From: Candidatus Hydrogenedens sp.
GTDB lineage: Bacteria; Hydrogenedentota; Hydrogenedentia; Hydrogenedentales; JAEUWI01
Direction of reading: 5' to 3'
DNA: 63,059 bases
Assembly: GCA_016125095.1 (NCBI GenBank)
Contig: WGMK01000004.1
Location: forward strand, 1-63,059
Shown piece by piece: positions 6,390 through 15,256 of the stretch (position 1 is the stretch's first letter; each line of letters opens with the position of its first letter). The translations under genes and the position numbers were made by a program. Below the pieces are notes generated by a model, which was not told the DNA's origin, ran no database searches, and saw only the letters and a program-made list of their open reading frames with translations.

Positions 6390-8756
6390 ATGAGCGACAA
6401 GAAGAACAACGAAACCAAGACCGCAGTCAAGCGCAAGGTGCTGCAGAGCATCGGCGCCCGCATCACCCTCGCTTTCGGCGTCATGGTCCTCCTGATCGGG
6501 GCGACCGGCGCGGTCGGCTGGTACAACAGCCACAAGATGGGCGACATGCTGAATTTTATGGCGAACGACGTCTATCAGGCCGGTAGCGACATCCTGCGCG
6601 CCGATGGCTCGAACAACGCGGAAGACAAGTTCATCGAGCGCATCATCGCCGACATGAAGGACGACCTGCACCGCGAGCAGCTGCCGCAGCACACGGAAAT
6701 CACCGACACGGCGTACGGCGAAGTCCGCAACGCCGGCGTCATCTCCGAGGAGACGCTCGTCGCGCTCGATACGGCGCGCGAGGTCAATGGCGAAGACGTA
6801 GACCAGCTGCTGGCCAAGGACTCGGAATATGCCGAGCGCTATGCGAACTTCACCGAGAACCTCCGCGTGCTGCTGTCGATTCTCGAGGAAGTCGAAGTGA
6901 CCGGCGACGAGATGGTGGAGCAGCTGGCTTCCGCGCCGAACGACCCCATCACCTGGAACGGCGGCCTGAAGAGCGCGTGGACGGCGGCCGACGGCGCGAT
7001 GGAAGCCAGCATCGCCATTTATCAGCAGGTCTACTACTTCGAAGCCATCCTCTCCGGTCAGGACGAGGCCTACTGCAACGAGAAGATTACCGAGGCGCAG
7101 GAGATGATGACCGGCGCGCTTGAATCGATCACCGCTTCCGGCGCGGCGCAGCGCCAGATTCCCGACGGCCCCCATGCGGGCCAGCCGATTGCCGCCACGC
7201 TGAATGAACTCGCGGGCAAGCAGCAGGCCATGCTGGCCGAACTGGCCCGCATAAACGACGAGAAGGTCGCCTTGGTCGACCGCTACCGTACCTCGGCAGA
7301 AGTACTCGCCAACGCCTACAATGCGGCCGTTTCCGAGGCCGACAACCTGGCAGCCGAGACGCTGGCGAACATCCCCGTGATGATGCGCACCGTCCTCTTC
7401 TCGATTGTCCTCGCCATCGCCATCGGCCTCGTCGTGGCTTGTGTGAGCGCGGTTATCTCCGTGCGCCTGGTCGTGCGGCCCATCGGTTTCGTGGTCGAGC
7501 GCCTGCGCGACATCGCCGAGGGCGAGGGCGACCTCACCCGCCGCCTGAACATGCAGCGCGGCGATGAAATCGGCACCCTGGCTTTCTGGTTCGACACCTT
7601 CGTGGCGAAGATTCACGAGACCGTCCGCAACGTAGCCGATTGCACGCATACGCTTAGCGCGTCGTCCGAGCAGGCCGCAGCTACCTCGCGCGGCATGAGC
7701 GACAACGCCGACGGCATGAGCAAGCAATCGACCTCGGCCGCCGCCGCCACCGAGCAGGCCTCCTCCAGCATCCGCAACGTCGCGGCTGCCATCGAGGAAA
7801 TCAGCGTGAATTCCAACACTGTGGCCGATGAGGCCGGCAAGGTGTCGTCGAACCTGAACAACGTCGGCGTCACGGTGGAAGAAGTTTCGAGCAACATGAC
7901 CACCATCGCCGCGGCGGTCGAGGAAATGTCCTCGTCGCTGAACACCATCGCCTCGAGCGTGGAAGAGATGTCCACTTCGCTGCGCGGCGTGTCCGACAAC
8001 ACCACCGAGGCGGCCGCCCTCGCAGGCAATGCAGAGACCAAGGCCAACACCACGGCCGCAACCGTTAACCGCCTGGGCGCCTCCGCCAAGGAAATCGACA
8101 AGGTGGTCGACCTCATCACGGGCATCGCCGAGCAGACCAACCTGCTGGCCCTGAACGCCACCATCGAGGCGGCCTCGGCAGGCGAAGCCGGCAAGGGCTT
8201 CGCGGTCGTCGCCAACGAGGTGAAGGAACTGGCCAAGCAGACCAGCAACGCCACCCAGGAAATCCGCCAGCAGGTCGAGGGCATGCAGTCCAACACCGGC
8301 GAGGCCGTGACTGCCATCGGCGAGATCGTCGATGTCATCAAGCGGGTGAACGAGGCCTTCGGGCTCATCGCCTCGGCGGTGAACGAGCAGTCGAACACCA
8401 TCAACGAGATCGTGCGGAATGTGAGCGATGCAGCCCGCGGCGGCGAGGAAGTCTCCCGCAACGTGCAGGAAGCCGCCAAGAGCTCCAGCCACGTCTCCGG
8501 CAATGTGCAGGAAGCCATCGTGAGCGTGGACGCCATCGCGCGCAGCGTGAACGAACTGGCCGGCGGCGCGAACGAGATCGCCCGGAACGCCTCCGAGGCG
8601 GCCCAGGGCATGAACGAAGTCGCCCAGAATGTGCAGTCCGTGAACCAGTCTGCGCAGACCACGCGCGGCGGGGCGGAAGAACTCACCGCAGCGTCGAGCG
8701 ACCTGGCAGGCCTGGCAGGCCAGCTCCGCCAGCTCGTCGGCAGTTTCGCCATCTAA
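6390..8756 (+). CDS. Methyl-accepting chemotaxis protein
   Basis: 788 aa, preceded by GAGGAG. Transmembrane helix 1 lies at about residues 25-47 ([20 protein letters not shown]). A long mostly helical periplasmic domain of about 280 residues follows, then transmembrane helix 2 at about 330-355 and a HAMP domain. The cytoplasmic coiled coil carries the conserved signalling tip ([18 protein letters not shown] ... [15 protein letters not shown]). The adaptation helices are rich in S/T/A and E/N. The tip has A-S-A-G-E-A-G-K rather than the usual A-R-A-G-E-x-G-R. The sensor domain resembles no ligand-binding family I can name. It should signal to CheA/CheW and be modified by CheR/CheB, all encoded downstream in the same operon. 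Confidence 0.95.
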   Translation: MSDKKNNETKTAVKRKVLQSIGARITLAFGVMVLLIGATGAVGWYNSHKMGDMLNFMANDVYQAGSDILRADGSNNAEDKFIERIIADMKDDLHREQLPQHTEITDTAYGEVRNAGVISEETLVALDTAREVNGEDVDQLLAKDSEYAERYANFTENLRVLLSILEEVEVTGDEMVEQLASAPNDPITWNGGLKSAWTAADGAMEASIAIYQQVYYFEAILSGQDEAYCNEKITEAQEMMTGALESITASGAAQRQIPDGPHAGQPIAATLNELAGKQQAMLAELARINDEKVALVDRYRTSAEVLANAYNAAVSEADNLAAETLANIPVMMRTVLFSIVLAIAIGLVVACVSAVISVRLVVRPIGFVVERLRDIAEGEGDLTRRLNMQRGDEIGTLAFWFDTFVAKIHETVRNVADCTHTLSASSEQAAATSRGMSDNADGMSKQSTSAAAATEQASSSIRNVAAAIEEISVNSNTVADEAGKVSSNLNNVGVTVEEVSSNMTTIAAAVEEMSSSLNTIASSVEEMSTSLRGVSDNTTEAAALAGNAETKANTTAATVNRLGASAKEIDKVVDLITGIAEQTNLLALNATIEAASAGEAGKGFAVVANEVKELAKQTSNATQEIRQQVEGMQSNTGEAVTAIGEIVDVIKRVNEAFGLIASAVNEQSNTINEIVRNVSDAARGGEEVSRNVQEAAKSSSHVSGNVQEAIVSVDAIARSVNELAGGANEIARNASEAAQGMNEVAQNVQSVNQSAQTTRGGAEELTAASSDLAGLAGQLRQLVGSFAI

Positions 8757-8793
8757 CGGCATCGCAACGGACCAATCGAGGAGGAACTGAGCG

Positions 8794-9900
8794 ATGTCTA
8801 CCGAACTGAACGTCATGGTCGTGGATGACTCGGCGCTTTACCGTCACATCCTGACCACCGCCGTGGCGGCGATTCCGGGTTGCACCGTAGCCGCCACGGC
8901 CCCGAACGGGGCGATTGCCCTGCAGAAGATGGAGCGGACCCGGCCCGACCTGGTGCTGCTGGACTGCGAGATGCCGGTGCTGGGCGGTTTGGAAACCCTC
9001 ACCGAAATCCGCCGCCGGTTCCCGGAGACGGTTGTGGTGATGGTCAGCGGCGTGAATCAGAACGCGGCCGCCGTCACCTTCGAGGCCCTCAATCGCGGCG
9101 CAATTGAATTCATTCCGAAGCCGGAAGGCGCCACCGCGGCAGCGTCGGAAGCCCTGCTGCGCGAACGCCTCCGCCATGTGTGCGGCGTTTCGGCCGCACT
9201 CAGCCACAGCGTTTCCTCCTCGACCAAGGCGGAGGGCGGCAGTCGCGCGAAGAGCGGGGCTGCCAGCCCTTCCGCCGACGGGGCGAAGGCACTGCGTGCC
9301 AACACCCCCGCGCGGGTCGATGCGGTCGTGATCGGCATCTCGACCGGCGGACCGAATGCGCTGGCCAAACTGCTGCCGCTGCTGCCGGCCCGCCTGGGCG
9401 TGCCGGTGCTCATCGTGCAGCATATGCCGCCCTACTTCACCTCGTGCCTGGCCAAGAGTCTGGGCAAGCATTCGGCCATGCCGGTGCTCGAGGGGGTCGA
9501 TGGGGCCGAGGTACAGCCGGACCAGATTGTGCTCGCGCCCGGAGGCCACCACATGGCGCTCCGCCGCGATGGGCGCAAGCTGCGCATCGCGCTGAACGAG
9601 GACGCCCCGGTGAAAAACTGCCGGCCTGCGGTCGATGTGCTCTTCCGCTCGGCGGCCGAGCACTACGGCGCCAACGCGCTCGCGATCGTGATGACCGGCA
9701 TGGGCGATGACGGCTGCGACGGGGCCCGCGTCCTGCGCGCCCGCGGCGCCCGCTGCATCACCCAGAGCCGCGAAACCTGTGTGATTTACGGCATGCCCCG
9801 CGCCTTGGTCGATGCGGGCCTGTCCGACGAAAGCCTTCCGATTGAAGGCCTGGCCGACCGAATCGCCGCCCTGGCGGCACCGCAAAGGAGCTGTGCATGA
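8794..9900 (+). CDS. cheB: Protein-glutamate methylesterase CheB
   Basis: 368 aa. The N-terminal receiver (D11/D12, phosphoacceptor D57 in LVLLDCEMP, K109) joins through an unusually long Ser/Ala/Lys-rich linker (about 120-172) to the methylesterase domain. The catalytic triad is visible: S183 in GISTGGP, H210 in IVQHMPP and D306 in TGMGDDG. It demethylates or deamidates receptor glutamates and opposes CheR, whose start codon overlaps the cheB stop (ATGA at 9897). Preceded by GAGGAG. Confidence 0.96.
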   Translation: MSTELNVMVVDDSALYRHILTTAVAAIPGCTVAATAPNGAIALQKMERTRPDLVLLDCEMPVLGGLETLTEIRRRFPETVVVMVSGVNQNAAAVTFEALNRGAIEFIPKPEGATAAASEALLRERLRHVCGVSAALSHSVSSSTKAEGGSRAKSGAASPSADGAKALRANTPARVDAVVIGISTGGPNALAKLLPLLPARLGVPVLIVQHMPPYFTSCLAKSLGKHSAMPVLEGVDGAEVQPDQIVLAPGGHHMALRRDGRKLRIALNEDAPVKNCRPAVDVLFRSAAEHYGANALAIVMTGMGDDGCDGARVLRARGARCITQSRETCVIYGMPRALVDAGLSDESLPIEGLADRIAALAAPQRSCA

Positions 9901-10754
9901 GCGCCACTGCCACCGCCGCCGTTAGCGCCCGCGAATTCGATTTGCTGGCCGGCCTGATCGAGCAGGAGTGCGGCATCGCGCTCCCGCCGGAAAAGACCTA
10001 CCTGATCGAGACCCGCCTGTCGAGTCTCGTGGCCCAGAGTGGGTGCAGCACCTACGAGGAGTTCTACCACCTCGCCAAGCGCGGCACCGACCCGGGCCTC
10101 AAGGAAAAGATTATCAACGCCATCACGACAAACGAGACGCTCTGGTTCCGCGACGGCCACCCTTTCACGATCCTGCGCGAAGTGCTGCTGCCCCGCATGG
10201 CCGAGCAGCTCCGCAGCGGGGCCATCCGCAAGGCGCGCATCTGGTCGGCGGCGTCGTCCACCGGTCAGGAGGCCTACTCGATCGCGATGACGATTCACGA
10301 GTTCTGCCGTCAGGATACGCGCGTACGGCCGGAGCAGTTCGAAGTGCTCGGCACCGACATCTCGTCAAGCGTGCTCTTTGTGGCGCGCGCCGGGCGCTAC
10401 GACCAGCTCGCCGTGGGGCGCGGCCTGCCGGCCGAGATGCGCGATCGCTACATGACACTCGACGGCCAGGTATACGCCGTGCGCGACGAGGTTAAGCGGT
10501 TGGTGACTTTTCAGCGCTTCAACCTGCAGCAACCGGCCTCGGCGCAGGGACGCTTCGACTGCGTGTTCCTGCGCTACGTCGCCATCTATTTCTCCGCGGA
10601 CTTCAAGCGGAACCTGCTCAAGAACATCGCCCAGGTGACCAATCGACCCGGGGCGCTCCTGGTCGGCGCGGTGGAATCGCTGCGCGGGCTCACCGATGAC
10701 TTCGAACCGCGCCACCACGCCGGTGGCTACTACTACGAAAACGGAGGCAAGTGA
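9897..10754 (+). CDS. cheR: Chemotaxis methyltransferase CheR
   Basis: 285 aa, full-length for the family. It has an all-helical N-terminal domain (about 5-75, GIALPPEKTYLIETRL) and then the SAM-binding fold with the signature ARIWSAASSTGQEAYSIAM (about 112-130). It ends with the GGYYYE-type C-terminus typical of CheR. It methylates receptor glutamates. Four-base ATGA overlap with cheB implies translational coupling. Confidence 0.96.
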   Translation: MSATATAAVSAREFDLLAGLIEQECGIALPPEKTYLIETRLSSLVAQSGCSTYEEFYHLAKRGTDPGLKEKIINAITTNETLWFRDGHPFTILREVLLPRMAEQLRSGAIRKARIWSAASSTGQEAYSIAMTIHEFCRQDTRVRPEQFEVLGTDISSSVLFVARAGRYDQLAVGRGLPAEMRDRYMTLDGQVYAVRDEVKRLVTFQRFNLQQPASAQGRFDCVFLRYVAIYFSADFKRNLLKNIAQVTNRPGALLVGAVESLRGLTDDFEPRHHAGGYYYENGGK

Positions 10755-10759
10755 ATCCG

Positions 10760-11137
10760 ATGAAGAAGATTATCTCGGTCGACGATTCGCGCCAGATCCG
10801 CATGATTGTGCGTGGCGCGGTCGATGTACTCGGCTACGAATTCATTGAGGCCGTCGATGGCCTCGACGGGCTGCGCACCATCCGTGCGAACAAGGACGAC
10901 CTCGCGCTGGTCGTGCTCGATGTGAACATGCCCGGCATGCTCGGCACCGAGCTGCTGGCAGCGCTCAAGGGCGATCCCGAACTCAAGTCTATCCCGGTGA
11001 TGATGGTCACCACCGAGAGCGAAGGAAAACTGATTATCGAATCCGTGCGCAAAGGCGCGGCGAACTACGTGGTCAAGCCCTTCGACCAGTCCGAGCTTAT
11101 CGCGAAGATGGTCGAAAGCATGGGCGAAGCGGCCTGA
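10760..11137 (+). CDS. cheY: Single-domain response regulator (CheY-like)
   Basis: 125 aa as a lone receiver: D-D in ISVDDSRQ, phosphoacceptor Asp in LVVLDVNMPG, and Lys in YVVKPFD. I chose ATG 10760 because GGAGG (10743-10747) is well spaced for it, whereas GTG 10751 would be only 3 nt from that site; the GTG start would add three residues. Lies between cheR and cheA. With a second CheY-like protein downstream, one may be the output and the other a phosphate sink. Confidence 0.92.
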   Translation: MKKIISVDDSRQIRMIVRGAVDVLGYEFIEAVDGLDGLRTIRANKDDLALVVLDVNMPGMLGTELLAALKGDPELKSIPVMMVTTESEGKLIIESVRKGAANYVVKPFDQSELIAKMVESMGEAA

Positions 11138-11152
11138 ACAGGAGCGTGAATC

Positions 11153-13825
11153 ATGGATACCTTATTTGACGATTCCCTGGTCCAGGAATTCATCACGGAA
11201 AGCCGCGAGCACCTGGACAGCATCGAGCCCGACCTGCTGCTTGTCGAGGAGCAGGGCAAGGCGGCGGCGGGCGAGGTGGTACACCGCATCTTCCGCGCCA
11301 TCCACAGCGTGAAGGGCGGCGCCAGCTTCCTGGCCTACGACGCGCTCAAGGGCCTCAGCCACAAGATGGAAAGCGTGCTGATGCTCATCCGCGACGGCGA
11401 GCTGGAAATCAGCGCCCCGATCACCGATGTGCTTCTGCGCAGCGTCGACAAGCTCCGGCTCATGCTCGACGACGTGACGGCCAGCGACTCGGTCGAGTGC
11501 GGCGAAGAATCCGCGCTGCTGGAGCAATACATGAACGGCGGCGCGGCCCCGGCGGCGGAAGCCCAGCCCGAAGCCGCGCCGGCTGGCACTGATGATAGGC
11601 TGTCTGCTTTCGATTGGCAGTCGGAGGCCATGCGGTCCCTGCTGGCCAAGGCGAGCCCGGTGTACCTGGTCGAAGTGATCCCGGCCGAGGACATCAGCGC
11701 CGAGGAACGCACGGCAGAGGCGTTTATCCAAAACACCCTTTCGCTGGGCACACCGTTCCTTGCGGGCGGCGAAGAGCTCGCTGCGGCGCTCGCCGCGGGC
11801 AAGCCCTTCACCTTCGTGTTCGGCACCGTGCTGGAGGACGACCTGGCTGCGGCTGCGCTCGAGCTGCCCGAGGAACGTGTCTGTGCGCTCAGCGCCGAGA
11901 CGCTGGACAACCTTTCTAAATCGTCCGTGGCTGCGCCGGTAGCGCCCCAGGCGCAAGTACCCCAGCCGGTAGCACCGAAGGCCGAGACAGCCGTCGAAGT
12001 GCAGGAAATCGCGCCGGAAAAGAATGTTGCCGCCCCCGCGGCCCGCGCGGCCCGCGTGGAAAACGCCGAGACGCTGCGCGTACGCCTCGACCTGCTCACC
12101 CGCCTGATGAACAGCGCAGGCGAACTGGTGCTGGCGCGCAATCAGCTCTTTAAGGCGATGGAAGGCATGAACGACCAGCCGCAGCTGGCGGCCCTGCTGC
12201 AGAACATGGACCGCGTTACGGCGGAGATTCAGGGTTCGGTCATGCAGACCCGGCTCCAGCCGGTGGGCGGCGTGTTCGGGAAATTCCCCCGCGTCGTGCG
12301 CGATATCGCGCGAAAGCTGGGCAAGGAAATCGAGGTAAACCTTTCGGGCACCGAGGTCGAAGTCGACCGCTCGGTCATCGAGCTCATCAGCGATCCGCTT
12401 ACGCACATCATCCGGAACTGCGCCGACCATGCCATCGAAACGCCCGACGAGCGCGCCGCGAACGGCAAGCCCCGTAGCGGCACCATCGAGATCGCGGCCT
12501 ACCACGAAGGCGGCCAGGTGATTGTCGCCGTCATCGACGACGGACGCGGCATCGACCCCGAGAAGATCCGCAAGTCGGCCGAAAAGAAGGGTGTCATCAC
12601 CCCGGAGCAGGGCCAGCGGATGAGCGATTCCGACCTGGTAAACCTCATCTTCGCGCCCGGCTTCTCGACGGCCGAGCAGATTACCGACGTCTCCGGCCGC
12701 GGTGTCGGCATGGACGTGGTCCGTACCAACATTGAGAAGCTCGGCGGTTCGGTCGAGGTCGACAGTCGCATCGGCGCGGGCACGACGGTCTTCCTTCGCA
12801 TCCCGCTCACGCTGGCCATCGTGCCGGCGTTGCTCGCGGGCGTGCAGGACGACCAGTTCGCCGTGCCGCAGACCAGCGTGGAGGAAATCGTCTGGGTGCG
12901 CGCGAAGGACGTGAAGTCTCAGATCGGCCGCGTTCATGACAAAGACGTGCTCCGCCTGCGGAACACTCTGCTGCCGCTGGTGCGCCTGGCCGACATTCTT
13001 GGCATCGAGCGCACTTTCGAGCACCCCGAGACGCATGAGCCGTTGCCCGACCGCCGCGCCCGCCTGAGCGACCGCCGCGGCGGCACCGAGTCGGTAGACT
13101 TCGAGCGTCGCGACGGCGACCGCCGCACCAACTGGCGCGGCGACTACCGCATCATCGTCGTCCGCTCGGGGCGTACGCGCTATGGCCTCGTGGTCGACCG
13201 CCTGTTCGACAGCGAAGACATCGTGATGAAGCCGCTCTCCGGCCACCTCAAGAATGTCCGCTGCTTCTCGGGCGCCACGATTACCGGCGACGGGCGGGTC
13301 ATCACCGTGCTCGACATCGAGGGCGTGGCCGCGATGGCCGAGCTTAGCCAGAACGCCGACCTGCAGCGGGCCTCGGAAGACTACGCCAGCAAGCAGGAAC
13401 AGACCACGCGCCAGGCGGTGGTGCTCTTCCGCAATGCCGCGCGCGAAACCTTCGCCGTGCCGCAGAGCGCGCTGCTGCGCCTCGAGCGCCTCGAGCTCGA
13501 TACCGTGCAAACGCTTGGCTCGGAGGAATTCGTGAACTACCGCGGGCGCTCGCTGCCGGTCGTGCGGCTCGAACAGCGGCTGCCGGTCGGCGCGTTCCCG
13601 GCGCACCTGCAGCACGGCTATCTGCTGGTGCCCAAGCCCGCAGCGGGCGCGGCCCCCGAGGGCGGCGTGCTGGTGTCGGAAATCGTTGATGCCATCGAGA
13701 TGAAAGGCGAGTGCGAACCCTCGCGTATCGCAGGCCCCGGCGTGCTTGGTTCTACCGTGTACGAAGGCGAAATGGTAACCCTGCTGGACCCGGCCGCGCT
13801 GGTGTCCAACGCAGTGCTGAACTAG
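11153..13825 (+). CDS. cheA: Chemotaxis histidine kinase CheA with two CheW-like domains
   Basis: 890 aa, longer than usual. The Hpt domain carries the phosphorylated His (H51 in FRAIHSVKGGASF). Residues about 150-265 form a mixed alpha/beta module (P2-like region), followed by an Ala/Pro-rich linker. Next are the dimerisation domain (RLDLLTRLMNSAGELV) and the ATPase domain (HIIRNCADHAIE, VIDDGRGIDPEKI, GRGVGMDVVRTNI). The C-terminus has two consecutive CheW-type domains instead of one. The first is interrupted by a charged Arg/Asp insert (about 640-670; contains DRRARLSDRRGG and RRDGDRR). Receives receptor signals through CheW and phosphorylates the two CheY proteins and CheB. Confidence 0.96.
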   Translation: MDTLFDDSLVQEFITESREHLDSIEPDLLLVEEQGKAAAGEVVHRIFRAIHSVKGGASFLAYDALKGLSHKMESVLMLIRDGELEISAPITDVLLRSVDKLRLMLDDVTASDSVECGEESALLEQYMNGGAAPAAEAQPEAAPAGTDDRLSAFDWQSEAMRSLLAKASPVYLVEVIPAEDISAEERTAEAFIQNTLSLGTPFLAGGEELAAALAAGKPFTFVFGTVLEDDLAAAALELPEERVCALSAETLDNLSKSSVAAPVAPQAQVPQPVAPKAETAVEVQEIAPEKNVAAPAARAARVENAETLRVRLDLLTRLMNSAGELVLARNQLFKAMEGMNDQPQLAALLQNMDRVTAEIQGSVMQTRLQPVGGVFGKFPRVVRDIARKLGKEIEVNLSGTEVEVDRSVIELISDPLTHIIRNCADHAIETPDERAANGKPRSGTIEIAAYHEGGQVIVAVIDDGRGIDPEKIRKSAEKKGVITPEQGQRMSDSDLVNLIFAPGFSTAEQITDVSGRGVGMDVVRTNIEKLGGSVEVDSRIGAGTTVFLRIPLTLAIVPALLAGVQDDQFAVPQTSVEEIVWVRAKDVKSQIGRVHDKDVLRLRNTLLPLVRLADILGIERTFEHPETHEPLPDRRARLSDRRGGTESVDFERRDGDRRTNWRGDYRIIVVRSGRTRYGLVVDRLFDSEDIVMKPLSGHLKNVRCFSGATITGDGRVITVLDIEGVAAMAELSQNADLQRASEDYASKQEQTTRQAVVLFRNAARETFAVPQSALLRLERLELDTVQTLGSEEFVNYRGRSLPVVRLEQRLPVGAFPAHLQHGYLLVPKPAAGAAPEGGVLVSEIVDAIEMKGECEPSRIAGPGVLGSTVYEGEMVTLLDPAALVSNAVLN

Positions 13826-13838
13826 AAGGAGCCAGACC

Positions 13839-14327
13839 ATGAAACAGTTTGTTACTTGCGAAGTTGATGGATGCGCCCTCTGCGTGCCGATTGGCGCGAT
13901 TCAGGAAGTGCACGGCATCCGCGAAATCACCCCCGTACGCCGCGCTCCGGAATACGTAGCGGGACTACTGAACCTGCGCGGCCATGTCATCACCATGATC
14001 GATCTGGGTGCGCGGATCGGCACGGAGCGGGGGACCGGCCCGCGCGAACAGAACATCGTGCTCAAACCGCTGGAGGCGCTCCGCCGCGCCGGCCTGGTAA
14101 GCGACCAGGTTGACCCGGAACTACAGCAAGACGTCATCGGCCTGGCCGTCGATGCGGTGGGCGATGTCATCGAGGCGGAAGAGGATGTGATGGAGGCCAC
14201 CCCGGCCAACCTGTCCGGACTCCAGGCCGAATTCTTCGGCGGTGTCGTGCGGCTCGACAATTGCGTGTACCCGATTGTCGATGTATCCCGCGTCATCCGC
14301 ATCGACCAGGCCGCGTGTGCCGCCTGA
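13839..14327 (+). CDS. cheW: Chemotaxis coupling protein CheW
   Basis: 162 aa, a single CheW domain (CALCVPIGAIQEVHGIREIT, GLLNLRGHVITMIDLGARI, IVDVSRVIRI). An AGAAGGAG ribosome-binding site lies 14 bp after the cheA stop. It couples the MCP to CheA. About 25 residues in the middle (LEALRRAGLVSDQVDPELQQ region) are an insertion compared with the shortest CheW proteins. Confidence 0.95.
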   Translation: MKQFVTCEVDGCALCVPIGAIQEVHGIREITPVRRAPEYVAGLLNLRGHVITMIDLGARIGTERGTGPREQNIVLKPLEALRRAGLVSDQVDPELQQDVIGLAVDAVGDVIEAEEDVMEATPANLSGLQAEFFGGVVRLDNCVYPIVDVSRVIRIDQAACAA

Positions 14328-14379
14328 GCATGAACTATCCACTACGAAACCGCTGCCAGGCGCAGCACGAGGAGAGACT

Positions 14380-14856
14380 ATGAACGTTCAATACATCAAC
14401 CCATTCATTGAAAGCGTGTCCGAGTTGTTCACGACGATGTTTCAGAAGAGCGCAACCCGCGGCAACATCGGCACCAGCAAGTCGGTCGGCGAGAATCAGG
14501 ACGTCGTCGCGATGATCGGCATCACCGGCGACGTGCAGGGGAGCGTGGCGGTCGCCATGTCCGAACAGACGGCCCTCAAGGTAGTTGGCTCGCTGCTTGG
14601 CTGCGATATCGACGAATTCGGCAGCGACGCCACCGACGGTGTAGCCGAGGTGGTCAACATGATCGCTGGCGGTGCCAAGGCCAAGCTGCCCAGCCAGGGT
14701 CTCAGCCCGCTCCAGCTCAGCCTGCCCACCGTGCTCCGGGGAAAGGACTTCGTGGTCACCTATCCCACCCAGTCGCTCTGGCTCGACATTCCCTTCGAAA
14801 GCGAGCTCGGCAGTTTCCATCTCCGTGTCACCCTCAAGAACGCCCAGAATAACTAA
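14380..14856 (+). CDS. CheX-like CheY-P phosphatase
   Basis: 158 aa from ATG 14380, chosen because GAGGAGAG directly precedes it; the same frame is open further upstream, but that stretch overlaps cheW. The protein fits the CheC/CheX/FliY fold. It has a helix with the phosphatase signature ExxN (E and N in AEVVNMIAGGAKAKL) and the start MNVQYINPFIES, typical of CheX. Single ExxN helix and absence of a second one favour CheX over CheC. It would dephosphorylate a CheY in this operon. No CheZ or CheD is present. Confidence 0.85.
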   Translation: MNVQYINPFIESVSELFTTMFQKSATRGNIGTSKSVGENQDVVAMIGITGDVQGSVAVAMSEQTALKVVGSLLGCDIDEFGSDATDGVAEVVNMIAGGAKAKLPSQGLSPLQLSLPTVLRGKDFVVTYPTQSLWLDIPFESELGSFHLRVTLKNAQNN

Positions 14857-14872
14857 GTAAGGAGTTACCCCT

Positions 14873-15256
14873 ATGAAAGCACTCGTTGTAGACGATTCGA
14901 TGGTTATGCGCAAGGTTCTGATCGGCGCCCTTTCGCGCCTCAATATCGGCGATGTCGACCAGGCGGCCGACGGCGTCGAGGCAGTCGCGATGGCCACCCA
15001 GAACCAGTACAATCTCATCCTGATGGACTGGAACATGCCCAACAAGCTCGGTATCGACGCGTTGAAGGAGATTCGGGCGCAAGGGCAGACGGTGCCGGTC
15101 ATCATGGTAACGACCGAGGCGGAGAAGATGCGCGTTGTCGAGGCGCTCAAGGCGGGCGCCACGAATTATGTGGTCAAGCCCTTCGAGCCCAAGGTGATCG
15201 TGTCGAAGATTTCCGCCGCCCTCGGACAGACCGCCGAAGAGGAATGCGCGGTGTAA
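14873..15256 (+). CDS. Second CheY-like response regulator
   Basis: 127 aa with a strong ribosome-binding site (TAAGGAG). Lone receiver with DD in LVVDDSMVMRK, phosphoacceptor Asp in LILMDWNMPN, Thr in MVTTEAE and Lys in YVVKPFEP. The MDWNMP form is typical of chemotaxis CheY. It follows the CheX-like phosphatase by 16 bp, so it is the likely CheX substrate. Its last codons overlap the start of the next kinase gene. Confidence 0.93.
   Translation: MKALVVDDSMVMRKVLIGALSRLNIGDVDQAADGVEAVAMATQNQYNLILMDWNMPNKLGIDALKEIRAQGQTVPVIMVTTEAEKMRVVEALKAGATNYVVKPFEPKVIVSKISAALGQTAEEECAV

Noticed and set aside
5580..8816. 1078-codon open frame on the minus strand across the porin and MCP genes
   Set aside because: It is antisense to two clear genes and exists because of the high third-position GC. 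Its translation is low-complexity (His/Gly/Asp-rich) with no domain.
11162..13840. 892-codon open frame antisense to cheA
   Set aside because: Shadow of the cheA reading frame; the composition is atypical and it has no recognisable motifs.
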